From Syntrophobacter fumaroxidans MPOB (GTDB lineage: Bacteria; Desulfobacterota; Syntrophobacteria; Syntrophobacterales; Syntrophobacteraceae), in contig NC_008554.1 of assembly GCF_000014965.1 (NCBI RefSeq), positions 744,001 to 808,000 of the forward strand: a stretch of DNA of 64,000 nucleotides. Reading direction: 5' to 3'. Shown in pieces: positions 1-8,680 of this stretch. The position numbers and the translations under genes were made by a program. Below the pieces are notes generated by a model. The model saw nothing but the letters and a program-made list of their open reading frames with translations, was not told where the DNA came from and made no database searches. The stretch's first letter is position 1, and each line of letters opens with the position of its first letter.

Positions 1-127
1 GACCCGCAGTTCCCGGCAACACGATCATCGGGCGCGGGACAAAGCCGGCCTGCGACCGATGTGTATTCACGCTGATTCGGATTCGATCCGGATGCTCCTC
101 CCCCTCCCGGTGCCCCGGGGGTTCAGG

Positions 128-1801
128 ATGATGAGAATGGAAGACAGAAGCTACCGAAAACTGCACTGGAAAATCGTAGCGACGACGTTGAGTTTCTCGC
201 TCGTGCCCCTTTTCGTGGTCGGATTCAGCATCTACTACCAGTTCAGCGTTTCCTACAAGGCCAAGGTCATGGAGAGTCTCAGAACGCTGACGGAGAACAG
301 GGCCAACGCCGTCGATCTCTTTCTGGACGAGCGCGTGTCGCAGCTGAACACCCTGGTGTACACCAACTCCATCGATCAACTGGGGGATGAAAGATACCTG
401 ACGAGAGTCTTCACGCTGCTGCAGATGCGATCGAAGTCGTTCGTCGACGTGGGCATCATCGACGCCGAGGGCAATCACGTGGCCTATGTCGGTCCGTATC
501 AGCTCAAAGGTCTGAACTACAGGAACGAAGAGTGGTTCGGAGAGACGATGCTCCGGGGAATCTACATCAGCGACGTCTTCACCGGGTTCCGGAAATTCCC
601 GCATTTCGTGATCGCGATCATGCGTCGCGAGGGAGAGAAGACCTGGATTTTGCGGGCGACCATCAACACGGACATCTTCGAAGCCATGGTGAAGGCGGCG
701 CAGATCGGGATGAAAGGCGATGCCTTCCTGATGAACAAGGACAACATCCTGCAAACTTCACCGCGTTTCGGCGGGGAGCTTCTCGGCAAGGTCGGCTACC
801 CGATTTTCCCGAAGTTTCAGGGAGCGCGCGTGGAAGAAACGGAGCTCGGCGGCGAGGAAGCCCTGTACGGGATCGTGTGGCTCAAGGACAAACAGTGGCT
901 TCTTGTCATCAAGGAGGATCCCCTGGAGAATCTGACGCCGATCCTGAGGACCCGGGTGCTGGTGATCGCCCTGGTGCTGGGTGGGGTGCTGGTGATCGTC
1001 ATGGGGACGCTCCTGGTCAGCAACGCCGTGGTGCGGCAACTGGTCAAGACGGACCGTGAAAAAGCGGCGCTGGATGCGGGGCTCGTGCAGTCGAGCAAGA
1101 TGGCCGCGCTGGGAAAGCTCGCTGCGGGGATTGCCCACGAGGTGAACAACCCGCTTGCCGTGATCAAAGAAAAGGTCGGCTGGATGAAGGACCTTTTGAG
1201 CGAAGAAGATGTCGAGGCAAGTGAGAACTTCAAGGAATTTGACGATGCGGTGAAAAAGATCGATTATCATGTGGAACGGGCCAGAAAAGTGACGCATCGC
1301 CTGCTCGGGTTCGCCAGGCGCATGGAACCCATCCAGGAACAGGTGACCATGAACCGGGTGATCGAGGAGACCGTCGACTTTCTGAAAAACGAGGCGCACT
1401 ATCGAAACATCGAGATCCGCACGACGCTCGATCCCGATATGCCAACGACTACGAGCGATTCATCTCAACTCCAGCAGGTTTTCCTCAATATCCTCAACAA
1501 CGCCATCGATGCGATCGGGAAGAACGGCGTCATTACCATATCGACCGGATATGATCTCAAGAACAGGGAGTTGAGCGTTTCCATCGCCGATGACGGACCG
1601 GGCATTCCGAGCGAAGTGCTGGGCAGGGTTTTCGACCCCTTTTTCACCACCAAGGAAGTCGGCAAGGGGACGGGACTCGGGCTTTCCATCAGCTATTCCA
1701 TCGTTGAAAAACTGGGAGGCACAATCAAGGTGGCAAGCCAGGTCGGCAAGGGGACCACGTTTTCCATTCACTTGCCTATCGTCAACCATGCGACGGCCTG
1801 A
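128..1801 (+). CDS. Cache-sensor histidine kinase (NtrB-like core)
   Basis: Membrane-bound sensor histidine kinase of 557 residues. A transmembrane segment (about residues 16-37) is followed by a long extracytoplasmic Cache-like region (about 38-277), a second membrane segment (about 278-300) and the kinase core. The H-box AAGIAHEVNNPLA carries the phospho-accepting His337. The N-box (LNILNNAIDAI), G1 (DDGPGIP) and G2 (GKGTGLGLS) are intact, so it should autophosphorylate. The sensor closely resembles those of the kinases at 15455 and 38815, so these are paralogues. The start is uncertain: in-frame ATGs lie at 59, 128, 131 and 137, and I prefer 128-137 because of the AGGA/GGGGG stretch at 117-128. 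It is probably co-transcribed with the receiver gene at 1889. The ligand is unknown. Confidence 0.9.
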   Translation: MMRMEDRSYRKLHWKIVATTLSFSLVPLFVVGFSIYYQFSVSYKAKVMESLRTLTENRANAVDLFLDERVSQLNTLVYTNSIDQLGDERYLTRVFTLLQMRSKSFVDVGIIDAEGNHVAYVGPYQLKGLNYRNEEWFGETMLRGIYISDVFTGFRKFPHFVIAIMRREGEKTWILRATINTDIFEAMVKAAQIGMKGDAFLMNKDNILQTSPRFGGELLGKVGYPIFPKFQGARVEETELGGEEALYGIVWLKDKQWLLVIKEDPLENLTPILRTRVLVIALVLGGVLVIVMGTLLVSNAVVRQLVKTDREKAALDAGLVQSSKMAALGKLAAGIAHEVNNPLAVIKEKVGWMKDLLSEEDVEASENFKEFDDAVKKIDYHVERARKVTHRLLGFARRMEPIQEQVTMNRVIEETVDFLKNEAHYRNIEIRTTLDPDMPTTTSDSSQLQQVFLNILNNAIDAIGKNGVITISTGYDLKNRELSVSIADDGPGIPSEVLGRVFDPFFTTKEVGKGTGLGLSISYSIVEKLGGTIKVASQVGKGTTFSIHLPIVNHATA

Positions 1802-1888
1802 GGGGGCCTGCGGTTGAAGATGCCCCCCCCCGGATTCGGATCGCAAGGCGTGCGGCGTCATCGGGACTTTCTTGTGAAAGGCATGCTT

Positions 1889-2287
1889 ATGGAAGGCTTC
1901 AGAGTACTGGTTGTCGATGATGAGACCGATTTCCTGGAAACCATCGTGAAACGCTTGAGAAAGCGCAAAGTGGACGCCGTCGGCCTGACCAGCGGCGTGG
2001 AAGCGTTGAAATATCTCGAAACGGAGCATTTCGACGTGGTGATCCTGGACGTCAGAATGCCCGGACTGGACGGCATAGAAACCCTTAAGGAGATGAAGAA
2101 AAAGAGACCCCTCATGGAGGTCATCATGCTCACGGGGCACGCTTCCGTCGAGTCGGGCATGCAGGGAATGCAGTTGGGTGCGTTCGACTACGTCATCAAG
2201 CCCGCGGATTTCGATGAACTGATGGAGAAGATCCGGCAGGCGCGCGAGAGAAAATCGATCCACGAGGAAAAGCTCCGGCGGGGCTAG
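1889..2287 (+). CDS. Single-domain response regulator
   Basis: A CheY-like receiver of 132 residues with no output domain. The acidic pair (VVDDE), phospho-acceptor Asp54 in VILDVRMPG, Thr in MLTGH and Lys in VIKP are all present, so it should be phosphorylatable. It lies just downstream of the Cache kinase gene and is its likely partner. The start at 1889 is chosen because AAAGG (1877-1881) sits at good spacing. A longer frame upstream adds unconserved residues. It is very similar to the receiver at 34267 (shared KRLRKR segment and lysine-rich C-terminus), which fits module duplication. Confidence 0.9.
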   Translation: MEGFRVLVVDDETDFLETIVKRLRKRKVDAVGLTSGVEALKYLETEHFDVVILDVRMPGLDGIETLKEMKKKRPLMEVIMLTGHASVESGMQGMQLGAFDYVIKPADFDELMEKIRQARERKSIHEEKLRRG

Positions 2288-2386
2288 AGGCCGGATAGAG
2301 TGCTCGCGGGCGAAGGTCCCGTCCTCCCTGTCCCCATTCGAACGTGGTTTTTCATGCCGGTACGGATTGCAGAATGAACGACCATC

Positions 2387-3328
2387 ATGAAGATCGTTGA
2401 AAATTTTATGGCTCTCCGACGCGCCTGGTTTCCATACCTGATCGCCCTGCTGATAGCGGGGCTCGGCGTGCTTCTCTGGATCAAGGCCGGCCCCGAATTC
2501 GGTCTGATTTCCCTACCCGTGTTGTGCTGCGCGTTTTTACTCACCCGAAAACTGGTGCTGCAGCTGGCAAAGGCGAACGAGCAGAAACTGTCCCTGGATC
2601 GACAACTCATCCAGTCGCAGAAGCTTGCCGCCATAGGCGAGCTTTCCTCCGGAATCGCCCATGAAATCAACAATCCGTTGGCGATCATCGGGCAGGAAGT
2701 CGAATGGATGAAGCACCAGGCAAAGGATGCGGGCACGGGCGGAGGCGGAAACCTGGCGGAATTCCTCGACTCCCTTATGGAAATAGGCAAGCAGGTCGAC
2801 CGCTGCCGGGAAATCACGCATAAGCTCCTGGATTTTGCCAGAAAGCGGGAACCTCTCATCCAGACGACGGACATCAACAAGCTGGTCGAGGACATGGTGC
2901 GACTCGTGGAGAGGGAGGCCGTCAAGCGCAAGATCAAGATCGACAGAGACTACCAGCCCGACTTGCCGGTGGTGCAGACCGATGCTCCACAGCTCAGGCA
3001 GGTGGTCCTCAACCTGCTGATCAACGCCAATGCCGCGATCGATGCGGGCGGGTGCATCACCGTCGCCACGAGGGTCGTGGACAACGGATACGTGGAGCTT
3101 TCGGTGAGCGACACCGGCTGCGGCATTCCCGAAGAGAACAGGGACAAGATTTTCGACCCTTTCTTCACCACCAAGCCCCCGGGGAAAGGCACGGGACTCG
3201 GGCTTTCCATCTGCCATGGGATAATCACCAAACTGGACGGCCGGATCACGGTGGCCAGTGAAGTCGGAAAGGGAACGACCTTTGCGGTGCGGCTTCCGGT
3301 CGGTCGCAGGAAAGGAACAACGGGATGA
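2387..3328 (+). CDS. Histidine kinase with two membrane segments and no sensor domain
   Basis: A compact 313-residue histidine kinase. The N-terminus (about residues 13-55) forms two adjacent hydrophobic segments with almost no external loop, so it has no room for a periplasmic sensor. The kinase core follows directly: H-box SSGIAHEINNPLA with His92, N-box LNLLINANAAI, G1 DTGCGIP and G2 GKGTGLGLS. Its stop overlaps the start of the next receiver gene, which indicates translational coupling and a cognate pair. It could respond to membrane state, or be a second kinase in a relay with the upstream pair. Family assignment is secure; the signal is unknown. Confidence 0.9.
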   Translation: MKIVENFMALRRAWFPYLIALLIAGLGVLLWIKAGPEFGLISLPVLCCAFLLTRKLVLQLAKANEQKLSLDRQLIQSQKLAAIGELSSGIAHEINNPLAIIGQEVEWMKHQAKDAGTGGGGNLAEFLDSLMEIGKQVDRCREITHKLLDFARKREPLIQTTDINKLVEDMVRLVEREAVKRKIKIDRDYQPDLPVVQTDAPQLRQVVLNLLINANAAIDAGGCITVATRVVDNGYVELSVSDTGCGIPEENRDKIFDPFFTTKPPGKGTGLGLSICHGIITKLDGRITVASEVGKGTTFAVRLPVGRRKGTTG

Positions 3329-3753
3329 CAGGCAAACCGAAGGTGCTGATCGTCGATGACGAGGAGAGGTTCAGGATCACGCTTCGCAAACTGCTCGGCG
3401 TGCAGGGGGTCGAAGCCAATACTGCGGGAAGCGCAAGAGAGGCCCTGGAGGAATTGAACAACCGGCCTTACGACGTCGTGCTGCTCGACGTGAGGATGCC
3501 CGAGATCAGCGGGATCGAAGCCCTGGCCGAAATCAAGAAAACGCACCGGGATCTCGAGGTGATCATACTGACGGGGCACGCTTCCGTGGACATCGCCGTG
3601 GAGATCATGCGACTGGGCGGCTACGAGTATCTTCTGAAACCGTGTGCGATGGACGAGCTCGTGGCCAAGATCGAATCCGCCTACGAACGCAAAGTCGCCC
3701 GCGAGGAACGCAGACGAAAGGCGCAGGTCAGTCCGTCGGACCTTGCTTCTTGA
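3325..3753 (+). CDS. Single-domain response regulator
   Basis: A 142-residue receiver without an output domain: acidic pair VDDEE, phospho-acceptor Asp55 in VLLDVRMPE, ILTGH and LLKP. The ATG overlaps the kinase stop (ATGA), so the two are translationally coupled. A basic C-terminal tail (RKVAREERRRKAQ) follows the receiver. Its 3' end overlaps the 3' end of the opposite-strand NtrC-type gene by 26 bp, so the two transcripts converge without a spacer. Confidence 0.9.
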   Translation: MTGKPKVLIVDDEERFRITLRKLLGVQGVEANTAGSAREALEELNNRPYDVVLLDVRMPEISGIEALAEIKKTHRDLEVIILTGHASVDIAVEIMRLGGYEYLLKPCAMDELVAKIESAYERKVAREERRRKAQVSPSDLAS

Positions 3754-5146
3754 ACGTCTTTGAATCGACGTTGGTTTCACGCATCAGGCGGTGCAGGTAT
3801 TGTCTCTTGAGCCCCGATTCCCGTGCCGCCTGCGAAACGTTGCCGGAATGCCGGGCGAGCGCCTTGGAGATGTATTGTGACTGAAACTCCTCGATGAGCT
3901 TGTCCTTGGCTTCCTTGAACGGCATGGAATAGATGTCGCCCTCCGAGAACAACGGAGTTTCGGAGGAAGGAGCTTCGCGGCAGGGGAGCGTGACGTCTTC
4001 GGTTTCCAGGGTGTTTCCGGAGGCCATGATCACCCCGCGTTCGATGGTGTTCTCGAGCTCCCGGACATTTCCCGGCCAATCTCTTTGCATCAGGGCGTTC
4101 AGCGTCACGGGGGAGACCCGCTTGATGTTCTTGTGGTGCAGAACATTGTATTTTTCGAGAAAACTGTGGACCAGCAGGGGAATGTCGTCCAGCCGCTCCC
4201 GCAAAGGCGGCACAACGATGTTGATCACGTTCAGACGGTAGAAAAGGTCCTCGCGGAATTCGCCCCTCCTGATCTTTTCGTGGAGATTCTGGTTGGTGGC
4301 CGCAATGAACCGTATATCCACCCTTCTTATGGTATTCGAGCCGATGGCCTTGTATTCGCCTTCCTGCAAAAGCCGGAGCAGCTTCACCTGCATCGCCATG
4401 CTCAGGTCGCCGATCTCATCGAGAAAGAGGGTGCCGTGATTGGCTTCCTCGATCAATCCCTTCTTGTCCCGCAGCGCTCCGGTGAAAGAGCCGCGAAGGT
4501 GGCCGAACAGCTCGCTTTCGATAATGGACTCCGGCAGAGTGCTGCAGTTCAGCGGAATAAACTGTTCATCCTTGCGCAGACTGTGCTTGTGAAGCTCTCG
4601 GGCCACCAGTTCCTTGCCCGTGCCGCTCTCCCCAGTGATCAGCACCGTCGCGCTCGTCTTCGCCACGCGATCGATCTGGTTGTGCAGCGTCCGCATGGCG
4701 CGACTGGAGCCGATAAGAGACGCGAACTGCGACTTTCCCTCGAGCCGTTCCCGCAGGTAAGTGTTCTCTTTCTGCAATTGCTGCCATTTCAAGGCCTGAT
4801 CGACGACGTGGAGGATGCGTTCCTTTCGGAACGGCTTGGTGACATAATCGAACGCGCCCTTGCGGGTCGCCTCGATGGCTGATTCGATGGTTCCGTAGGC
4901 GGTCATGATGATGACCGCGGTGTTCGGATTCTTCTGTTTCACGGCCTCCATGACTCCCAGGCCGTCGCGACCCGGCATCCGCAAATCCGTGATGACCAGG
5001 TCGTAATCGTTCTTCTTGAGCAGTTCCGTCACCTGCAGGGGATCGTCGACGGACGTGATCTCATGGTCCGTCCGGTCGGACAGTATGCGGGACAGGAGCG
5101 AGAGCATATCCTGCTCGTCATCGACCATCAAGATTTTGCCGGGCAT
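3728..5146 (-). CDS. NtrC-family sigma-54-dependent response regulator
   Basis: A three-domain transcriptional activator of 472 residues. The N-terminal receiver (about 1-120) has Asp54 in VITDLRMPG. The AAA+ sigma-54 interaction domain (about 140-375) has Walker A GESGTGKE, Walker B LFLDEIGD and RFIAATN. A Fis-type helix-turn-helix is at the C-terminus (GNVSQAARESGLKRQYLHRL). The sigma-54 contact loop reads GSFTGA instead of the commoner GAFTGA; this variant occurs in the family. It is divergent from the PAS kinase at 5278 and is a candidate activator of the -24/-12 promoter at 8600. A perfect inverted repeat sits just upstream of its start. Confidence 0.95.
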   Translation of the reverse strand: MPGKILMVDDEQDMLSLLSRILSDRTDHEITSVDDPLQVTELLKKNDYDLVITDLRMPGRDGLGVMEAVKQKNPNTAVIIMTAYGTIESAIEATRKGAFDYVTKPFRKERILHVVDQALKWQQLQKENTYLRERLEGKSQFASLIGSSRAMRTLHNQIDRVAKTSATVLITGESGTGKELVARELHKHSLRKDEQFIPLNCSTLPESIIESELFGHLRGSFTGALRDKKGLIEEANHGTLFLDEIGDLSMAMQVKLLRLLQEGEYKAIGSNTIRRVDIRFIAATNQNLHEKIRRGEFREDLFYRLNVINIVVPPLRERLDDIPLLVHSFLEKYNVLHHKNIKRVSPVTLNALMQRDWPGNVRELENTIERGVIMASGNTLETEDVTLPCREAPSSETPLFSEGDIYSMPFKEAKDKLIEEFQSQYISKALARHSGNVSQAARESGLKRQYLHRLMRETNVDSKTFKKQGPTD

Positions 5147-5165
5147 TTCGTACCCCCAGGGTTTT

Positions 5166-5183
5166 TGTCCGTGTGTGCGGACA
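5166..5183. promoter_or_regulatory. Perfect inverted repeat (candidate operator) in divergent intergenic region
   Basis: TGTCCG and CGGACA flank a six-base spacer (TGTGTG) between the divergent NtrC-type gene and the PAS kinase gene. It lies 20-37 bp upstream of the NtrC-type start codon. Slightly further up (5191-5206, minus strand) TGGCGTCAATAGTGCA has GG and GC spaced like a weak -24/-12 promoter. An activator site for autoregulation is one possibility. No binding is demonstrated by the sequence. Confidence 0.4.
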
Positions 5184-5277
5184 TATTGACTGCACTATTG
5201 ACGCCAAGTCAACAGAAATGTCATCTAAAAGTTTCAGGGGGGTGACCACCAGGAGTGCAAAGCGGAGTGTTGGACTC

Positions 5278-7539
5278 ATGGAAACCAAGGAACGGCTCAA
5301 GCTCCACAGGGTTCTGAAAATCATAGGCGTCGTCAGCCTGGTGATGGTCGGCATCGCTTTTTACCTGGGAATCACTTCGTCCAGGCACATGAAGGGAGTC
5401 ATCCGGGGGCAGTTCAACGACCAGCAGCTCGTTCTGGCCAGAACGACGGCCGAGAGGATCGAGAGGAACATCCAGAACGCCATCGCGGACCTGACCCTGC
5501 TCAACTCCCTGCCTGCGGTGCAGTACAACGATCCCAACAGTTACGATCAACTGCTCATGTCGACCATGCCGGTCCTCTACAGGGACAATATCATCGAAAT
5601 CAGGCGGGTGGACCGGGACGGGAACACCATGTTCATCGCCAACGATCAGGGGATAGCGACCGGGTATTACGGGGTCGTTCCGCAGGAGGCGGGCGCGTAC
5701 ATGTCGTGGGCCTCGGAGCTCAGCAACCGCGGAAATGTGATGGGTACCGGCGCGCGTCCCCGAGATCCTTCGAAGGACAAGAAATCCATCGTGCTGGACT
5801 TGATCACCCCCACCCGCGAGGAGGCGGTCGACGCCTTGCACCCGCGCCCGTCCCGGGGATTCGCCGGATATTTGAAGGTGACCCTGGACGTCAGCAAGCT
5901 GCTGCGCGAAATCATTCCCCCCATAAGGTCGGGGAAGACCGGGTATGCCTGGGTGATCGACTCCTCGGGGAACTTTCTCCACCATCCGGAGGCATCCTTT
6001 ATCGGAGAGAACGCATTCGAGGTGAGAAGCAGCCGGAATCCCGCCATTTCGTTCAATGACATCAATCAGATCCAACGCGAGGAGATGCTCAGGGGCAAGG
6101 AGGGCAGGGGGACGTACACGTCCGGTTGGCATCGCGATGTGGCGGCGCCCATGGAAAAGCTCATCGCCTATTCCCCGGTGCGAATCCAGGGGCCTTACCT
6201 GACCTACAACTGGTCCGTCGCCGTCGTCGCGCCCGCGGACGAAGTGGAGGCGGAGGTCAGCCAGATTTACGGAAAGCAGATTCTTCTCCAGGGATTCGTT
6301 ATTTTCATCATTGTCCTCGGGAGTGCCAGCGTGGTCCTGCACGAGCTGCGCTGGTCGACGATTCTGGAGCAGGAAGTCGCGCTCAAGACCGATGATATCC
6401 GCCGCTACACGGGGGAGCTGGAACGATCCGAGGCCAAGTACCGGTCGCTCATCGAGAGCGCCGAAGACATGATTTTCACACTGGATTCCGCGGGGGTCAT
6501 CAAGACGGCCAACCAGCACATGGCCAGGGTCTTCGGGGTGAGCGGGGAGGAATTGGCCGGACAGAGCCTTTTTCGTTTTCTGCCGCGGGAGCAGGCAACG
6601 GAGCAGCTTGACATCGTGCGCAAGGCGCTGAGCTCGGACAAGGCGCAGCGGGCCGAATCGGGCTTCAACCTGCACGACAGGGAGCTTTGGTTCAACATCC
6701 AGTACATACCGGTCCGGGAAGCCGGCAGGGAGCACGAACACGTTCTCGGCATCGCCCGGGACATCACCGATCGGAAAAATCTGGAGCGGCAGTTGATCAA
6801 TTCCGAAAAGCTCGCTTCCCTGGGCACTCTGGCCGCGGGAGTCGCCCATGAGATCAACAACCCCATCGGAATCATGCTCGGCTTCTGCGACCTGATGCTC
6901 GAGCGCATGGATCCGGGAACCATGGAATACAACGATCTCAAAACAATCGAGCGGCACGGGCTGCACTGCAAGAGCATCGTGGAAAGGCTGCTCAGTTTCG
7001 CGCGCATGAGCGAGGAAGCCGAAGACCGATGTGACTTGAACGAGAACATTCAGGAAGTCGTCTCGGTGGTCAAGCACACTCTTGACATAAACCGGATCAG
7101 GCTGGAGACTGCTCTGGCCTCCGACCTGCCCCCGGTGAACATCGACTCCAGGGGGTTGCAGCAGGTGCTGCTCAACCTTGTGGGGAATGCCATCCACGCC
7201 ATGGATGGCGATGGGGTCCTGAGGATAATCAGCAGAACGGGGCGTCGCGAGGAGGATGTCGAGTTGATCGTTGCCGACACGGGCTGCGGCATCAGAAAGG
7301 AACTCATCGCCAAGATCTTCGACCCGTTCTTCACCACCAAGAAGGTGGGTGAAGGCACCGGGCTGGGCCTTTCGGTGAGCTACGGCATCGTTTCGAAATA
7401 CGGCGGGACCGTTGAGTGCGCGAGCCACGCCGAGGAGGACGGTCCGGGGGAAACGGGGACGGTTTTCACTGTCACGTTGAAAACGAAGAAAGACGCTTTC
7501 GACGAAACCACCGACCCTTCTGTGCCTCCACTGGGTTGA
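5278..7539 (+). CDS. Cache-PAS sensor histidine kinase
   Basis: A 753-residue membrane histidine kinase. TM1 is near residues 10-30, followed by a large extracytoplasmic region (about 31-330) with double-Cache features (GKTGYAWVIDSSGNFLHHP) and TM2 (about 335-355). A cytoplasmic PAS domain (about 386-500, KYRSLIESAEDMIF onward) precedes the core with His524 in [14 protein letters not shown]-box LNLVGNAIHAM, G1 DTGCGI and G2 GEGTGLGLS. The start at 5278 (METKERLK) is preferred over in-frame starts at 5173 and 5221. It is divergent from the NtrC-type regulator, the classic arrangement of a cognate pair, and is followed by an orphan receiver gene. Confidence 0.9.
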   Translation: METKERLKLHRVLKIIGVVSLVMVGIAFYLGITSSRHMKGVIRGQFNDQQLVLARTTAERIERNIQNAIADLTLLNSLPAVQYNDPNSYDQLLMSTMPVLYRDNIIEIRRVDRDGNTMFIANDQGIATGYYGVVPQEAGAYMSWASELSNRGNVMGTGARPRDPSKDKKSIVLDLITPTREEAVDALHPRPSRGFAGYLKVTLDVSKLLREIIPPIRSGKTGYAWVIDSSGNFLHHPEASFIGENAFEVRSSRNPAISFNDINQIQREEMLRGKEGRGTYTSGWHRDVAAPMEKLIAYSPVRIQGPYLTYNWSVAVVAPADEVEAEVSQIYGKQILLQGFVIFIIVLGSASVVLHELRWSTILEQEVALKTDDIRRYTGELERSEAKYRSLIESAEDMIFTLDSAGVIKTANQHMARVFGVSGEELAGQSLFRFLPREQATEQLDIVRKALSSDKAQRAESGFNLHDRELWFNIQYIPVREAGREHEHVLGIARDITDRKNLERQLINSEKLASLGTLAAGVAHEINNPIGIMLGFCDLMLERMDPGTMEYNDLKTIERHGLHCKSIVERLLSFARMSEEAEDRCDLNENIQEVVSVVKHTLDINRIRLETALASDLPPVNIDSRGLQQVLLNLVGNAIHAMDGDGVLRIISRTGRREEDVELIVADTGCGIRKELIAKIFDPFFTTKKVGEGTGLGLSVSYGIVSKYGGTVECASHAEEDGPGETGTVFTVTLKTKKDAFDETTDPSVPPLG

Positions 7540-7555
7540 TGGCACAAAAATTGTA
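7540..7555 (+). promoter_or_regulatory. Possible sigma-54 (-24/-12) promoter upstream of receiver gene
   Basis: TGGCACAAAAATTGTA matches the -24 element TGGCAC exactly and the -12 element in four of five positions (TTGTA for TTGCA), with the correct ten-base spacing between GG and GT. It lies just after the PAS kinase gene and about 160 bp before the receiver gene at 7716. Confidence 0.45.
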
Positions 7556-7715
7556 AGCGATCCGGATCGGAAGATTGCTTCGCGCTCGGGAAGGCGTTGC
7601 CTTCGGCGGCGCGGGAGGCAGGGACGCGGGGGTGTCCTGCCCGATTTTCCGAACGTTGTACCGTGCATTTCCTGCGAAACAACTCAGCCGACCGTGGATT
7701 GTGAGAGACTCCGAA

Positions 7716-8090
7716 ATGAGCCGCAAGATGATCCTTATCGTTGAGCCGGACAGAGACGTCAGCGAGCTGTTTGCAAGAGCGCTCGAAACCCACCGGGACT
7801 GCAAATGCTACCTGGCTTCCAACGAACGCGACGCCCTGGATCTGCTGAAAGAATTCACCTTCGACGTGATCCTCGCGGACATGGGCGCAGTCATGGCCGA
7901 GGACTACTCGCTGCTCAGGAAATTCAGAAGAATCGCCCCCACCACCATGGTGGTGGTCGACGCCTACCTGCACCAGAAACACCACATCAGCCGAGCGCTT
8001 TCCCTGGGCGCCGAAGACTACGTCATCAAACCCATCACGGTGGAGGTCTTCAGAAAGAAAATGGATGCCCTCTGCTTTGCCGTGGCCTGA
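7716..8090 (+). CDS. Degenerate single-domain receiver
   Basis: A 124-residue receiver-like protein. The acidic cluster is EPDRD, and the expected acceptor Asp55 is present in VILADMG. The conserved Thr/Ser position is replaced by Asp (MVVVDAY), and the usual proline-glycine loop after the acceptor is missing. The Lys in YVIKP is kept. It may bind without normal phospho-switching. The start at 7716 (MSRKMILIVEPD) is where receiver homology begins; the frame is open upstream to 7575 but that part is arginine/glycine-rich and unconserved. Confidence 0.75.
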   Translation: MSRKMILIVEPDRDVSELFARALETHRDCKCYLASNERDALDLLKEFTFDVILADMGAVMAEDYSLLRKFRRIAPTTMVVVDAYLHQKHHISRALSLGAEDYVIKPITVEVFRKKMDALCFAVA

Positions 8091-8208
8091 CGTTCTGAAG
8101 TGTCCGCTCAGCACGCATGATTCGGAGCGCGTTTCAGGCGGAAGGCGATGCCCGTCATCTCCTGCCCGACTGCCTCCGGTACGGAGCGCATTCTTATATC
8201 CTGTCACG

Positions 8209-8399
8209 TAGAAAATGGATTCCCGGCTGGGCCTGTCTCCATGCTCCGCAGGTGCCGCCGACGCAATGGGCGATTGTGTTCAAGCCGACAGCATCCGGCG
8301 GGCGGGCATAAAGTCCGCCCCTACGTATGACGGGCACATCGGTCCGTAGGGACGGGGTTTATCTCCGCCCGCGTCCATCTCCCGCCGAGCAGGTGTTGA
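8209..8399 (+). repeat. Dispersed palindromic repeat, copy A (type 1)
   Basis: This 191-bp stretch aligns over its full length with 45423-45612. Shared landmarks in order are ATTCCCGG, CCTGTCTCCATGCT-like, GTTCAAG, GGCGGGCATAAAG, CATCGGTC, GGGGTTTATC and GCAGGTGTTG. Its right half is a long imperfect hairpin: CCCTACG pairs with CGTAGGG, flanked by GGCGGGCATAAAG against GGGGTTTATCTCCGCC. It is noncoding and has no transposase, so a MITE-like intergenic repeat is the best description. The surrounding 8091-8590 contains no gene I can support. Confidence 0.7.
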
Positions 8400-8599
8400 G
8401 CCTTCTTGGACGCAGCTCGACATGATGTCATCCCGGGGCTCGGGTGGTGCCGCGTCCGTCTGCCTGTCATCAATTGGTGACAGGTCTGTCATCTGGAAGT
8501 TTCATATTCGATCGTCTGCGGGGCCGGCGTGCGCTCCGATTTTTTGACGGAACATTAACGGGCGTGGACTTTCATTAAATTCGACGCGGCTGCAATGAA

Positions 8600-8615
8600 T
8601 GGCACGCATGTTGCT
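8600..8615 (+). promoter_or_regulatory. Sigma-54 (-24/-12) promoter of Usp-TSUP operon
   Basis: TGGCACGCATGTTGCT is an exact match to the consensus TGGCACG-N4-TTGC(A/T). It lies about 65 bp before the Usp start codon at 8681 on the same strand. It implies activation by an NtrC-type regulator, with the protein encoded at 3728-5146 as the nearest candidate. Confidence 0.85.
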
Positions 8616-8680
8616 CTTTCCACCGGCGCAGGTGAAGGTGACCGATATTGCACACATCGAAGAGATGAGGAGGACGGTAT

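Noticed and set aside
5221-7668. 815-codon minus-strand open frame over the PAS kinase
   Set aside because: It lies antisense to a clear Cache-PAS kinase and has no domain; a high-GC shadow frame.
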